Positions 18,900 through 27,080 of a stretch of DNA of 64,000 nucleotides are shown piece after piece. The stretch's first letter is position 1. Every line of letters begins with the position of its first letter. The notes beneath the pieces were generated by a model that did no database searches, was not told where the DNA came from, and saw only the letters and a list, made by a program, of their open reading frames with translations. A program made the translations under genes and the position numbers. Source of the DNA: an uncultured Erysipelotrichaceae bacterium (GTDB taxonomy: Bacteria > Bacillota_I > Bacilli_A > Erysipelotrichales > Coprobacillaceae); the NCBI GenBank assembly GCA_910588075.1, contig CAJUOS010000002.1, positions 1 through 64,000 on the forward strand, written 5' to 3'.

Positions 18900-19578
18900 A
18901 ATTATTTTCCTTTTCTATAAATCTATAACCTACAGAACGAATTGTTTTAATATATTTTTCTCCATCATCATTCAATTTCTTTCTTAATGAACGAATATGT
19001 ACATCCAATGCTCTTGATTCGCCAATAAAATTATACCCCCAAATTGTATTTAATAATTCATCTCTTGTAACAACTCTTTCTTTATGTTCAATTAAATAAA
19101 TTAATAATTGATATTCTTTATGAGTTAAATCTATAATCTCATTATGAAGTTTAATTGTATATGCTGATTTATCAATCGATAAAGTTGGTGTTTTCATCAT
19201 TTTATTTTTAGGTTGAATACGTCTTAATAATGTACGAACTCTAGCACATAATTCAAGTATTCCAAATGGCTTTGTCATATAATCATCACACCCATTATCT
19301 AATCCTCTAATCTTATCTAATTCGCTATCTTTTGCACTTAAAACAAGTATTGGCATATGGGTATTATTTTCTCTTATTTTTTTAATTGCTGTTATTCCAT
19401 CCATTTGTGGTAACATAATATCAAATATAGCTAAATCTGGTACATTGTCATCCATATCAGCAAGTGCATCAATAGCATTGTCATAAACATTAACTTGATA
19501 TCCATTTGATTCTAATGCAAGTTTAACAATTTCTTGAATATTATTATCATCTTCAATAACATATATACGTTCGTTCAT
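18892..19578 (-). CDS. OmpR/PhoP-type response regulator
   Basis: A 228-residue regulator: receiver domain with acidic pair EDD (about 8-10), phospho-acceptor Asp in IFDIMLPQMDG (about 53) and Lys in YMTKPFG (about 103), followed by a winged-helix DNA-binding domain ending in RSVGYRFIEK. It pairs with the kinase that overlaps its 3' end. An upstream in-frame TTG exists, but AGAGGG is spaced six bases before ATG 19578. Confidence 0.93.
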   Translation of the reverse strand: MNERIYVIEDDNNIQEIVKLALESNGYQVNVYDNAIDALADMDDNVPDLAIFDIMLPQMDGITAIKKIRENNTHMPILVLSAKDSELDKIRGLDNGCDDYMTKPFGILELCARVRTLLRRIQPKNKMMKTPTLSIDKSAYTIKLHNEIIDLTHKEYQLLIYLIEHKERVVTRDELLNTIWGYNFIGESRALDVHIRSLRKKLNDDGEKYIKTIRSVGYRFIEKENNYD

Positions 19579-19706
19579 ATACAACCCTCTTTTCTATTTT
19601 CATTATATTTGTTTTTTTTAAAAAATACAACATAACCATTATTCCTTTCATTAATTGATTCTTATACAATATGATGAAATAAAATCTATTATCTTAAAAA
19701 ATCAAA

Positions 19707-19736
19707 TCAAAAAGATAAGAGTTATTCTCTTATCTT
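19707..19736 (-). terminator. Terminator of the second two-component operon
   Basis: AAGATAAGAG and CTCTTATCTT form a perfect 10-bp stem with a 5-nt loop followed by T-rich sequence on the minus strand. The stem contains the stop codon of the histidine kinase. Confidence 0.75.
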
Positions 19737-21545
19737 AATGATAAAACAAACACCTTTTTCAGTGTTTTGAACTTCATAACCAAAGTTATGCAATTCAAGA
19801 ATGGATTTACAAATAGCTAATCCTAGTCCTGTTCCCTCTCTATCACTAGAAACATAAGTTTCCCAAATTGATTCCATTTGTCGCTCTGTTAAAAATGATC
19901 CTTCATTTTCAATAGAAAAACTATCATTATCATATGTTATATAAATTCTTCCTTGTTTTGGTGTATGTTTAATAGCATTACTTAAGAAATTCTTTACAAC
20001 AATTTGAAACTCAAATAAATCTGCATGTATCACTGTATCTTTACCTTCAACAATAACTTGAATATCTTTTTTTTGAATAAGAGAAATCAATGAATCTATG
20101 GTTGATGCAACAACATCATCTAAATTAATTTCATCTATTTTTAATTCAACTTTACCAGATTCTAACCTTGATAAATTTAACATTGCTAGAATTAATTCAT
20201 TAATTCTTGATACTTCTTGTTCTATATTTATTAAATACTGTTCTTTTTTCGCATCATTATTTGTTGTTTCTATAAGTTCAATATATCCATTAATAATCCC
20301 TAATGGCGTCTTGATTTCATGTGTAAAATTAGCTATAAATTCTTGTCTTAATGATTCTAGTTTTTTAACTCTATTTATTTCTTCATTAAGATTAAATATT
20401 GTTTCTTTTAATTGTTGGCTCATTTTATTAATACTTTGTGATAACATTCCTAATTCATCATTTGGATTTTCCTTTAACTGAATATCAAAATCATTTTGAG
20501 CAATTCTTTTTGTTCCCTTTTCAATCTCTTTGATTCTTTTTGATAATGTTGATGCTAAGACAAAACATATTAATATAACAAACACAAATGAAACAATAAA
20601 GACAATCTCTTTATGATTTAATACTGTATTTAAAATAGATGAACTATATGAAAGTGCACAACTTCTTACAACAATATATCCTTGAAAATCATTTATATTT
20701 TTAAATCCATCATAGTCAAATGGAATATCACTTTTTAATAAAGGATAGATTGTATATGAGTACATATTATTATCTTTCTCAAAAATATTTTCATACCCAT
20801 ATACTGGTCTATAATTATCATTTTTTATATAATTTTCAAAATTTATTTTATCATTTTTTATTTCAATTAAAACATCATCTCTTATCTTATCTAATGGAAC
20901 ATGAGAACTCGCCAATCTATTATAATTTATATTTTCACTTTCAAAAACATCTAAAAATGCCTCTTTATAATTATTTTTATATTTATCATTTTCTATAATA
21001 TCTTCTCCTAAAATAGATAAATATACAATCTTATCATTTTTAACTTGATACTGTAAAACAAAAGGTTCTTCGCTTTGTTCTAATAAAACATTTAGTTTTT
21101 TTTCTACAGCGCTTATCTTTTTAATATCCATATGATTATTTTGCTCAAAAGTTAAACCACTACTACGAGAACACATTTCATTTTCTTGGATTTGAAAATC
21201 TATAAAAATATTATGTTCATTTATATGAACAAGATTATATTGCTGATCTAAAACCAATACTTCCCAATCATATTCATATTCTAAATTTCTATCTTCTAAA
21301 ATTGTATTGACTTTATTTAAAAATTCTTTATTATGGATGGAATGATACTTTTGACTAAAAGCTTGGTTTAAATCAATGAAAGCATCTGTTGTTTTCCCTG
21401 TACTCAATGCTTGAATAACATCTTCTTTAGCAAATTGGTAATCTAAAAAAATATTAAGAACATTGACTAACAAAAAACTTACAAGTAATACCATAAAACT
21501 CTTACCAAAAATCGTCCAATTCAAACGATTATTCTTTTTCATCAT
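19722..21545 (-). CDS. Membrane sensor histidine kinase with large sensor domain
   Basis: A 607-residue kinase. Membrane segments near 15-34 and 312-332 enclose an extracellular domain of about 275 residues, much larger than in the first kinase, followed by HAMP (about 333-385), HisKA with His409 in FTHEIKTPLG, and HATPase_c with NFLSNAIKHTP and GTGLGLAIC. The G1 box reads ENEGSF instead of DxGxG, a weakened form, though the other boxes are intact. It overlaps its regulator by 17 bases. Signal unknown; the big outside domain suggests a peptide, antibiotic or wall-derived ligand. Confidence 0.92.
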   Translation of the reverse strand: MMKKNNRLNWTIFGKSFMVLLVSFLLVNVLNIFLDYQFAKEDVIQALSTGKTTDAFIDLNQAFSQKYHSIHNKEFLNKVNTILEDRNLEYEYDWEVLVLDQQYNLVHINEHNIFIDFQIQENEMCSRSSGLTFEQNNHMDIKKISAVEKKLNVLLEQSEEPFVLQYQVKNDKIVYLSILGEDIIENDKYKNNYKEAFLDVFESENINYNRLASSHVPLDKIRDDVLIEIKNDKINFENYIKNDNYRPVYGYENIFEKDNNMYSYTIYPLLKSDIPFDYDGFKNINDFQGYIVVRSCALSYSSSILNTVLNHKEIVFIVSFVFVILICFVLASTLSKRIKEIEKGTKRIAQNDFDIQLKENPNDELGMLSQSINKMSQQLKETIFNLNEEINRVKKLESLRQEFIANFTHEIKTPLGIINGYIELIETTNNDAKKEQYLINIEQEVSRINELILAMLNLSRLESGKVELKIDEINLDDVVASTIDSLISLIQKKDIQVIVEGKDTVIHADLFEFQIVVKNFLSNAIKHTPKQGRIYITYDNDSFSIENEGSFLTERQMESIWETYVSSDREGTGLGLAICKSILELHNFGYEVQNTEKGVCFIIKIRE

Positions 21546-22209
21546 TATTCACCACCTTAAACATATAACCAGTCTTAATAACTGTTTGAATATAACTTGA
21601 ATACTTTCCTAACTTCTTTCTTAATTTTTTTATATATGTATCAATAGCTCGTCCATCACCAAAATAATCATATCCCCAAACATGATTTAATATTTGTTCT
21701 CGTGATAACAAACGTCCTTCAAATTGACACAAATATGATAATAATTCATATTCCTTATTAGCTAAAACTTGTAATTTTTCATCAATTATTAATAAATGAT
21801 TGATTTTATCAAGCTTGATTTTCCCAAAAGTGATGATATCCTCTTCCACTTTCTTATCTCGTTTAATTATTGCTAGACACTTTGCATAGAGAAGAGAAGG
21901 TTTAAATGGTTTAGTGATATAATCATCTGCACCTAAATCGTATGCCATTAATTGATTTTGTTCTTCTTGTAAAGCACTTATAAATATAATTGGTTTTGAT
22001 GATTTCATTCGTAATTGCTTACACACTTCATATCCATCTATTCCTGGCATCATAATATCCAATAAAATTAAATCTATATTATCATTCATCAATTCTAATG
22101 CTTCATATCCATTGCAGGCCTCAACAACTTCAATATTTTTCATTGCAAAATATTCATGAATAATGTTTCTGATATGATATTCATCTTCAACTATTAAGAT
22201 TTTATACAT
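21529..22209 (-). CDS. OmpR-type response regulator
   Basis: A 226-residue regulator. Receiver residues: EDE near 8-10, phosphorylated Asp in LILLDIMMPGIDG (about 51), conserved Lys in YITKPFKP (about 101). The C-terminal winged helix ends with KTGYMFK. It is the first gene of the second two-component operon and starts at an ATG with AAGGA upstream, three codons inside a GTG-initiated longer frame. Different in sequence from the 18892 regulator, so the systems are not a recent duplication. Confidence 0.92.
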   Translation of the reverse strand: MYKILIVEDEYHIRNIIHEYFAMKNIEVVEACNGYEALELMNDNIDLILLDIMMPGIDGYEVCKQLRMKSSKPIIFISALQEEQNQLMAYDLGADDYITKPFKPSLLYAKCLAIIKRDKKVEEDIITFGKIKLDKINHLLIIDEKLQVLANKEYELLSYLCQFEGRLLSREQILNHVWGYDYFGDGRAIDTYIKKLRKKLGKYSSYIQTVIKTGYMFKVVNNDEKE

Positions 22210-22284
22210 TTCTATCACTTCCTTATCTATATCATACTATATATTCGTGGAATCGAAGTGAAATAATTTTATTCATTGATTTTA

Positions 22285-22329
22285 ATAAAAAAACTATAAC
22301 TCTTGATAATAAATCATTTGTTATAGTTT
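22285..22329 (-). terminator. Terminator of the glycyl radical enzyme gene
   Basis: AAACTATAAC (22291-22300) pairs perfectly with GTTATAGTTT (22320-22329) around a 19-nt loop, with seven T following on the minus strand, eight bases after the gene's stop. Confidence 0.75.
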
Positions 22330-22336
22330 GATTGAT

Positions 22337-24748
22337 TTATAATTCTTGTTCTGTTCTTCCTATAATATCATCTTGTGTTGCCTTTGATAACGCATTGAAG
22401 AAAGCTGAATAGCCTGCCACTCTAACAATTAAATCACGATGCTGTTCTGGGTGAATCTGTGCATCTAACATTGTTTCTTTATCAATAACATTATATTGAA
22501 CATGATAACCATCTAGTCTATTAAAGAATGTTCTTATAATCATTTCTAATTTTGTTTTATTTTCTTCTGTTGAAAGCATTGCTGGTGTTACTTTTTGATT
22601 AAGTAAGACACCTCCTGTAATTTCATGAGTTGGTAACTTTGAAACTGTTTTAAAGACAGCAGTTGGTCCACATTTATCCATAGCATGAGCTGGTGAGCAT
22701 CCTTCTGCTAGTGGTGTTCTTGCCTTTCTTCCATCAGGAGTAGCAAGTGTTGTTAAACCTTGTCCTACATTAGCTGAAATAGAAGATGTACCTGCATAAC
22801 GTATACCACCAATTGGCCCTCTACCATAACGTGTATTTGGATATTTCTTCATTTCATCTATATAACTTTGATAAGCTTCAACAATAAGATTATCTACATA
22901 GTCATCATCATTACCATATTTAGGAGCATTGTTTATTAACATCCTTTGAATTTTTTGATTTTCTTCACTTGTAAAATCATCTTCTAAGGCATTCCATAAT
23001 TGTGAAGGTGTTATTTTCTTTTCTTCAAAAACCAATTTTTTTATAGCAGCTAAACTGTCAGCCATATTGGCTATACCTACTTGTAAACCAGAAATGAAAT
23101 CATATATAGCTCCACCTTCCTTAATTGTTTTTCCCCTACCAATACAATCTTCAGTTAGTGTTGAACATAAAATATCAGGAACTTCTCTTTCTAATGCTAG
23201 ATCTATTGCATTTTCTACAATAACACTCATACGTGTTAATTCTCTTACAATATGATCCCATGCTGTTTGTAATTCAGCAAAAGATTTCATATCTTTGAAA
23301 TGTCCATAACCTTTTACAAAACGTTTTCCTGATGTAGGATCAATTCCATCATTCATTGTAATCAAAAGAATTTTAGGAAAATTCATATAACTCATACCTG
23401 TACATCTATATCCCCATTTTCCTGGAACTGCTGTTTCTACACATCCAATAGCACTATAATCATAAGCATCTTCTTCTTTAACACCTTTTTCTATAAATGA
23501 AGGAATAATAACTTCATCACTGTTAAATGCTGGCATCCCAAATCCTAATTTCATAACCTCAATACATTCATCCATAAATTTTTTATCAAGTCCTCTATGA
23601 TATCTTACTGTTAAATTTGGTTGTGGCAATCTTGTCTGAGCAACAGATTTTAAAACAATATATGATAATTCATTAACTGCATCTTTTTTATCTCTTGTTT
23701 GTCCTCCAATTGTTACATTTTGATACATTGGACTTCCTGCACTACTATAAGTATGAGCTTGACTACGAACTTTATTGATTGTTAAAGTTTTTATCCATAA
23801 ATTTGTTAAGAGTTCAACTGCAAAATCTTCTGTTATTTTATGATTTTTAAAATCATTAATATAATATGGATAAATATATTGATCAAAACGTCCATAAGAT
23901 AATGAATGTCCATTAGATTCAATTTGTAAAATTAATTGAATAAACCATGTAGATTGAACAGCTTCATGAAAGCTTTCGGCAGGATAATAAGGGACTTTAG
24001 AACATATACGACTTATCTCTAATAATTCTTCTTTTCTTTTACCTTCTGCATTTTTAGCTTTTTCTTCTGCAAGTTTTGAAAAACGTTGTGCGTATGTTTT
24101 TACTGCTTCAATAACAATTAAAACAGCATTATAAAAATGATATTTATCAATATTTTCAGGAATACATAAATCTAATTGTTCTTTTAATTGACGTGTTCTT
24201 TCTTCATATCCTTTTAATCCAACTTTTAGTAATTGTTTATAGTCAACAGCTAAGTGAGCATCTCCCGAATTAAGTTTCCCTTCCATTCCAAAAAAACCAG
24301 TTTCCATAAAAACACTTACTTCATCAGGCAATAAAGTAGCTCCTTTTGATCTTAAGTTATTATTTTCCCAAAATGGGGCAATAGATTTTAAATCTTCTTT
24401 TGTCTTTTCTGTAATATAGAAAACATCACCATCTCTTTTTTCAAATAAATCTAATTCATTAATGACAAATTCTAATGTATATTCTGGAAATATAGGTGCA
24501 TCTCTATTTGAAGCTGCTTGATTCCCTACAATAAGAGTCTCATCTTCAATATAAATTGACATCTTTTCTAAAATATTTTTTAACATAAGAGCACGTTTCA
24601 TGACAGCTGGTTGATTTTGATATTTCTTATATACTTCTGTAACTAATAATGCTCTTTCAGCACAAATATATGGTTTTTTGTTTAAAACACTTTCTCTAAA
24701 ATTATACATCCTTGGTGTTAAATCTCCAAAATGCTCAACATTTTTCAT
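22337..24748 (-). CDS. Glycyl radical enzyme, eliminase (dehydratase/lyase) type
   Basis: An 803-residue oxygen-sensitive enzyme. The radical Gly779 is in RVAGYSAFF, 24 residues from the end, and the thiyl Cys436 is in S-A-I-G-C-V-E. The C-V-E motif with Glu438 is the active site of eliminating enzymes (choline lyase, glycerol, propanediol and hydroxyproline dehydratases); true pyruvate formate-lyase has two adjacent cysteines there. Databases often call such proteins formate acetyltransferase. The flanking ETAVPGKWGYRC does not match any substrate class I know. No microcompartment genes are near, which argues against diol or choline use. The divergent activase and DeoR regulator suggest a sugar-derived or polyol substrate. 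Confidence 0.88.
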   Translation of the reverse strand: MKNVEHFGDLTPRMYNFRESVLNKKPYICAERALLVTEVYKKYQNQPAVMKRALMLKNILEKMSIYIEDETLIVGNQAASNRDAPIFPEYTLEFVINELDLFEKRDGDVFYITEKTKEDLKSIAPFWENNNLRSKGATLLPDEVSVFMETGFFGMEGKLNSGDAHLAVDYKQLLKVGLKGYEERTRQLKEQLDLCIPENIDKYHFYNAVLIVIEAVKTYAQRFSKLAEEKAKNAEGKRKEELLEISRICSKVPYYPAESFHEAVQSTWFIQLILQIESNGHSLSYGRFDQYIYPYYINDFKNHKITEDFAVELLTNLWIKTLTINKVRSQAHTYSSAGSPMYQNVTIGGQTRDKKDAVNELSYIVLKSVAQTRLPQPNLTVRYHRGLDKKFMDECIEVMKLGFGMPAFNSDEVIIPSFIEKGVKEEDAYDYSAIGCVETAVPGKWGYRCTGMSYMNFPKILLITMNDGIDPTSGKRFVKGYGHFKDMKSFAELQTAWDHIVRELTRMSVIVENAIDLALEREVPDILCSTLTEDCIGRGKTIKEGGAIYDFISGLQVGIANMADSLAAIKKLVFEEKKITPSQLWNALEDDFTSEENQKIQRMLINNAPKYGNDDDYVDNLIVEAYQSYIDEMKKYPNTRYGRGPIGGIRYAGTSSISANVGQGLTTLATPDGRKARTPLAEGCSPAHAMDKCGPTAVFKTVSKLPTHEITGGVLLNQKVTPAMLSTEENKTKLEMIIRTFFNRLDGYHVQYNVIDKETMLDAQIHPEQHRDLIVRVAGYSAFFNALSKATQDDIIGRTEQEL

Positions 24749-24766
24749 AATAAAACCCTCCTTTTA

Positions 24767-24778
24767 TTTCATTCATAA
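24767..24778 (-). promoter_or_regulatory. Candidate DeoR operator, copy 1
   Basis: TTATGAATGAAA on the minus strand lies between the -10 box and the ribosome site of the glycyl radical enzyme gene, a repressor position. It matches the copies at 24860 and 26672 at 10 to 11 of 12 bases. Confidence 0.4.
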
Positions 24779-24801
24779 CTTTGTATTATTTCACTTATAA
24801 A

Positions 24802-24829
24802 TATATAATAATATACACTTAAATGTCAA
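24802..24829 (-). promoter_or_regulatory. Promoter of the glycyl radical enzyme gene
   Basis: Minus-strand TTGACA (24824-24829), a 16-nt spacer and TATATA (24802-24807). The -35 is consensus. It lies about 55 bases before the start codon. Confidence 0.55.
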
Positions 24830-24859
24830 CTATATAATTATAAATAAAATAAATTTATG

Positions 24860-24871
24860 TTTCATTCGTAA
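24860..24871 (-). promoter_or_regulatory. Candidate DeoR operator, copy 2
   Basis: TTACGAATGAAA on the minus strand sits 10 bases upstream of the activase -35 box. It differs from copy 1 and copy 3 by one base each. Confidence 0.4.
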
Positions 24872-24881
24872 GTTATTTGTA

Positions 24882-24910
24882 TTTACAAATAAAAACAATC
24901 ATGATATGAT
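24882..24910 (+). promoter_or_regulatory. Promoter of the activase gene
   Basis: TTTACA (24882-24887), a 17-nt spacer and TATGAT (24905-24910), 23 bases before the start codon. The two divergent promoters are about 50 bases apart. Confidence 0.5.
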
Positions 24911-24933
24911 AATTTTATAAAGGAGTTAATAAT

Positions 24934-25827
24934 ATGACAGGTATCATTTTTAATATTCAAAAATTTAGTATTCACGATGGTCCAGGAATACGAACAACAG
25001 TTTTTTTTAAAGGTTGTCCTTTACAATGTCAGTGGTGTGCTAATCCTGAATCACAATTAGCAGATATTCAGATTCTTCACGATGATAAAAAGTGTATTCA
25101 TTGTTTAAAATGTGTCCATTCTTGTCCACAAAGTGCTATTTATTATGAAAATCAAAAAATTGTTATTAAACAAGAAAAATGTACTGGATGTTTAACCTGC
25201 CAAGAAAATTGTCCTACTCAAGCATTAAGTTATGAAGGGGAATATAAAGAAATTAAGGAAATTGTTGATATTTGTTTACAAGATAAAGATTTTTATGATG
25301 AATCTTGTGGAGGTGTTACGATTTCTGGGGGAGAAGGAATGAGTCAACCAAAGGTTTTAAAAGAACTAGTTATGGAACTTAAGAAATATAATATTCATTT
25401 AGCAATAGAAACAACTGGCTATATTGAACCAAAGGTTTTTAAAGATTTAGCACCTTTATTTGATTTATTATTATTTGATGTAAAGCATTATGATAGAGAT
25501 AAACATTTTAAAGGAACACATGTTTACAATGATCTCATTATCAATAATTTAAAATGGGCAATTGACCATAATATTAATGTTTTACCTCGTATTCCTATAA
25601 TACCTCATTTTAATAACTCATTAGAAGATGCAAGAGGTATGGCTCAACTATTAAAAAAACTAGGGATATCTCAAGTTCAACTTCTTCCTTTTCATCAATT
25701 TGGAGAAAGGAAATATGAACTATTAAATAAAAAATATGCTTATAAAAATATAAAAGCCCTTCATCCAGAAGACTTGAAAAATTATCAACAAATTTTCTTA
25801 GATAAAGGGTTAGATTGTTATTTTTAA
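24934..25827 (+). CDS. Glycyl radical enzyme activase (radical SAM)
   Basis: A 297-residue radical SAM enzyme that makes the glycyl radical on its partner. The SAM cluster motif C28-x3-C32-x2-C35 lies in FKGCPLQCQWC. A ferredoxin-like insert with two CxxCxxCxxxCP motifs (about 54-64 and 83-93) binds two extra [4Fe-4S] clusters; this insert is usual in activases of eliminating enzymes but absent from the pyruvate formate-lyase activase, matching the class call for the partner. The SGGEGMSQP segment is the SAM-binding GGE. It is divergent from the enzyme gene, an unusual layout, since most pairs are co-directional. Confidence 0.95.
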   Translation: MTGIIFNIQKFSIHDGPGIRTTVFFKGCPLQCQWCANPESQLADIQILHDDKKCIHCLKCVHSCPQSAIYYENQKIVIKQEKCTGCLTCQENCPTQALSYEGEYKEIKEIVDICLQDKDFYDESCGGVTISGGEGMSQPKVLKELVMELKKYNIHLAIETTGYIEPKVFKDLAPLFDLLLFDVKHYDRDKHFKGTHVYNDLIINNLKWAIDHNINVLPRIPIIPHFNNSLEDARGMAQLLKKLGISQVQLLPFHQFGERKYELLNKKYAYKNIKALHPEDLKNYQQIFLDKGLDCYF

Positions 25828-25845
25828 GGACTTTATAAGTGCTTT

Positions 25846-26598
25846 TTATATTTTTTTAACAGTAATACCTTGTTGAATAAGATAGTTTTCACTTTCACTT
25901 GGAATAGCTTTATCTGTTACAACAGTTGTAATACATTCAGTAGGTAATAAATTAACAACTCCTATTTGATTAAATTTACTAGAATCTGTAACAACAATAA
26001 CTTGCTTAGCTTGTTTTGCCATATCTCTGACAGTTTCACTACGCATATAATCATTACCTGTAAATCCAGAAAGTTCAGAAAACCCATCTGTGCCAATAAA
26101 AAACTTATCAACATAAAATGTTTCTACACATTTTTTAACAATTGGTCCTACTGACACTTGTGATTCATTTTGATACTCTCCACCCAAAAGAATTATTCTT
26201 GTTTGAGAAACACCTCTAATATAATCGGCAATAAAAGCAGAATTTGTTATAATTGTAATATCTTTTCTTGATTGTGCTATTTGTAAAGCCAACAATGCAC
26301 AACATGATCCTGATTCAATCATAAGAGTTTCTCCATCATGAATATCTTGACTTGCTAATTGAGCAATTTTTTGTTTAATATCATAATTATATGCTAATCT
26401 ATTATTCATATCATCTTTAGAATTTAATGTCGCAAATCCATGTTCTCTAACAATTAAACCCTTATTTTCTAAATGATCAAGATCTTTACGAATAGTAACT
26501 TGTGAAACTTCAAAAAGATTTGATAATTTTGTTACTTCTATTTTCTCTTCTTTTGTTAATAATTCTAATATTTTTGTATGTCTTTCTGATATTTTCAT
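25846..26598 (-). CDS. DeoR/GlpR-family repressor
   Basis: A 250-residue regulator: N-terminal DeoR helix-turn-helix (LTKEEKIEVTKLSNLFEVSQVTIRKDLDHLE, quoted here in part as VSQVTIRKDLDHLE, about 32-45) and a sugar-phosphate sensing domain with the GGEYQNES and FIGTDGFS signatures. DeoR proteins usually repress sugar or polyol genes and release DNA on binding a phosphorylated intermediate. It converges on the activase and is most likely the regulator of the enzyme pair; the 12-bp motif shared by the three upstream regions supports this. Confidence 0.92.
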   Translation of the reverse strand: MKISERHTKILELLTKEEKIEVTKLSNLFEVSQVTIRKDLDHLENKGLIVREHGFATLNSKDDMNNRLAYNYDIKQKIAQLASQDIHDGETLMIESGSCCALLALQIAQSRKDITIITNSAFIADYIRGVSQTRIILLGGEYQNESQVSVGPIVKKCVETFYVDKFFIGTDGFSELSGFTGNDYMRSETVRDMAKQAKQVIVVTDSSKFNQIGVVNLLPTECITTVVTDKAIPSESENYLIQQGITVKKI

Positions 26599-26671
26599 TA
26601 TATATCACCCATTTCACTTTTAAGATTATCATATATATATTTCAAATGCAACTTATTATTGATTAATTTAA

Positions 26672-26683
26672 TTACGAATAAAA
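26672..26683 (+). promoter_or_regulatory. Candidate DeoR operator, copy 3
   Basis: TTACGAATAAAA lies 74 bases before the deoR start codon, in the opposite orientation to that gene. It suggests autoregulation through the same site as the enzyme and activase genes. Confidence 0.35.
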
Positions 26684-26686
26684 CAC

Positions 26687-26730
26687 AAAAAGAAACTAAA
26701 TGAGTATTTCTACTTATTAGTTCCTTTTTA
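26687..26730 (-). terminator. Probable terminator of the feo operon
   Basis: An imperfect hairpin of about 15 bp with AGGAACTAATAAGTA and TACTCATTTAGTTTC arms is followed by TTTTT on the minus strand. It lies about 140 bases after the last feo gene. Confidence 0.5.
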
Positions 26731-26746
26731 TATAGTATATATCATA

Positions 26747-26826
26747 GATAGCTTATTTATGATTTAATATTTTTGTACTTATCTGATGAATAGGAGTTAA
26801 AGTCAATAATAATGTCATAAGCTATC
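26747..26826. repeat. Widely spaced inverted repeat downstream of feo
   Basis: GATAGCTTAT (26747-26756) and ATAAGCTATC (26817-26826) are perfect 10-bp arms with 60 bases between. The same word, extended to GATAGCTTATGA, also occurs at about 15658, upstream of the ABC lipoprotein. It may be the base of a folded RNA 3' end or a small RNA; no known family is recognised. Confidence 0.3.
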
Positions 26827-26871
26827 TCCACAATTACTAAACTTAACTATATATGATTTATCAATAAAAAT

Positions 26872-27063
26872 CTATTTATGAAATTTTCCTCTTTTATAAT
26901 CTTCAATTATTGTTTTTGAACTATGACATAATGGATTCCCACAACCACCACAATCTCCACCACATGAAGATTTACCATTTTTCTTATCATTAATCATTGT
27001 TCGTAAAGATAAACTTACAATTCCTATAACAATGAATAATACAATTAATGTTGATAAATTCAT
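26872..27063 (-). CDS. FeoB-associated Cys-rich membrane protein
   Basis: A 63-residue protein with one N-terminal membrane helix (about 3-22) and a Cys-rich tail with CGGDCGGCGNPLCHS. This matches the FeoB-associated Cys-rich family (TIGR/PF12669 type) found after feoB in Firmicutes, a FeoC stand-in thought to help iron delivery; its function is unproven. Start ATG 27063 lies 17 bases after the feoB stop with an AAAGGA site; the longer frame upstream overlaps feoB and lacks a site. Confidence 0.85.
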   Translation of the reverse strand: MNLSTLIVLFIVIGIVSLSLRTMINDKKNGKSSCGGDCGGCGNPLCHSSKTIIEDYKRGKFHK

Positions 27064-27080
27064 AATGCCATCTTTCCTTT

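Noticed and set aside
22337-24748. Annotation as pyruvate formate-lyase
   Set aside because: The active site has a single Cys followed by Val-Glu instead of two adjacent cysteines, and the activase has the extra ferredoxin-like insert seen with eliminating enzymes.
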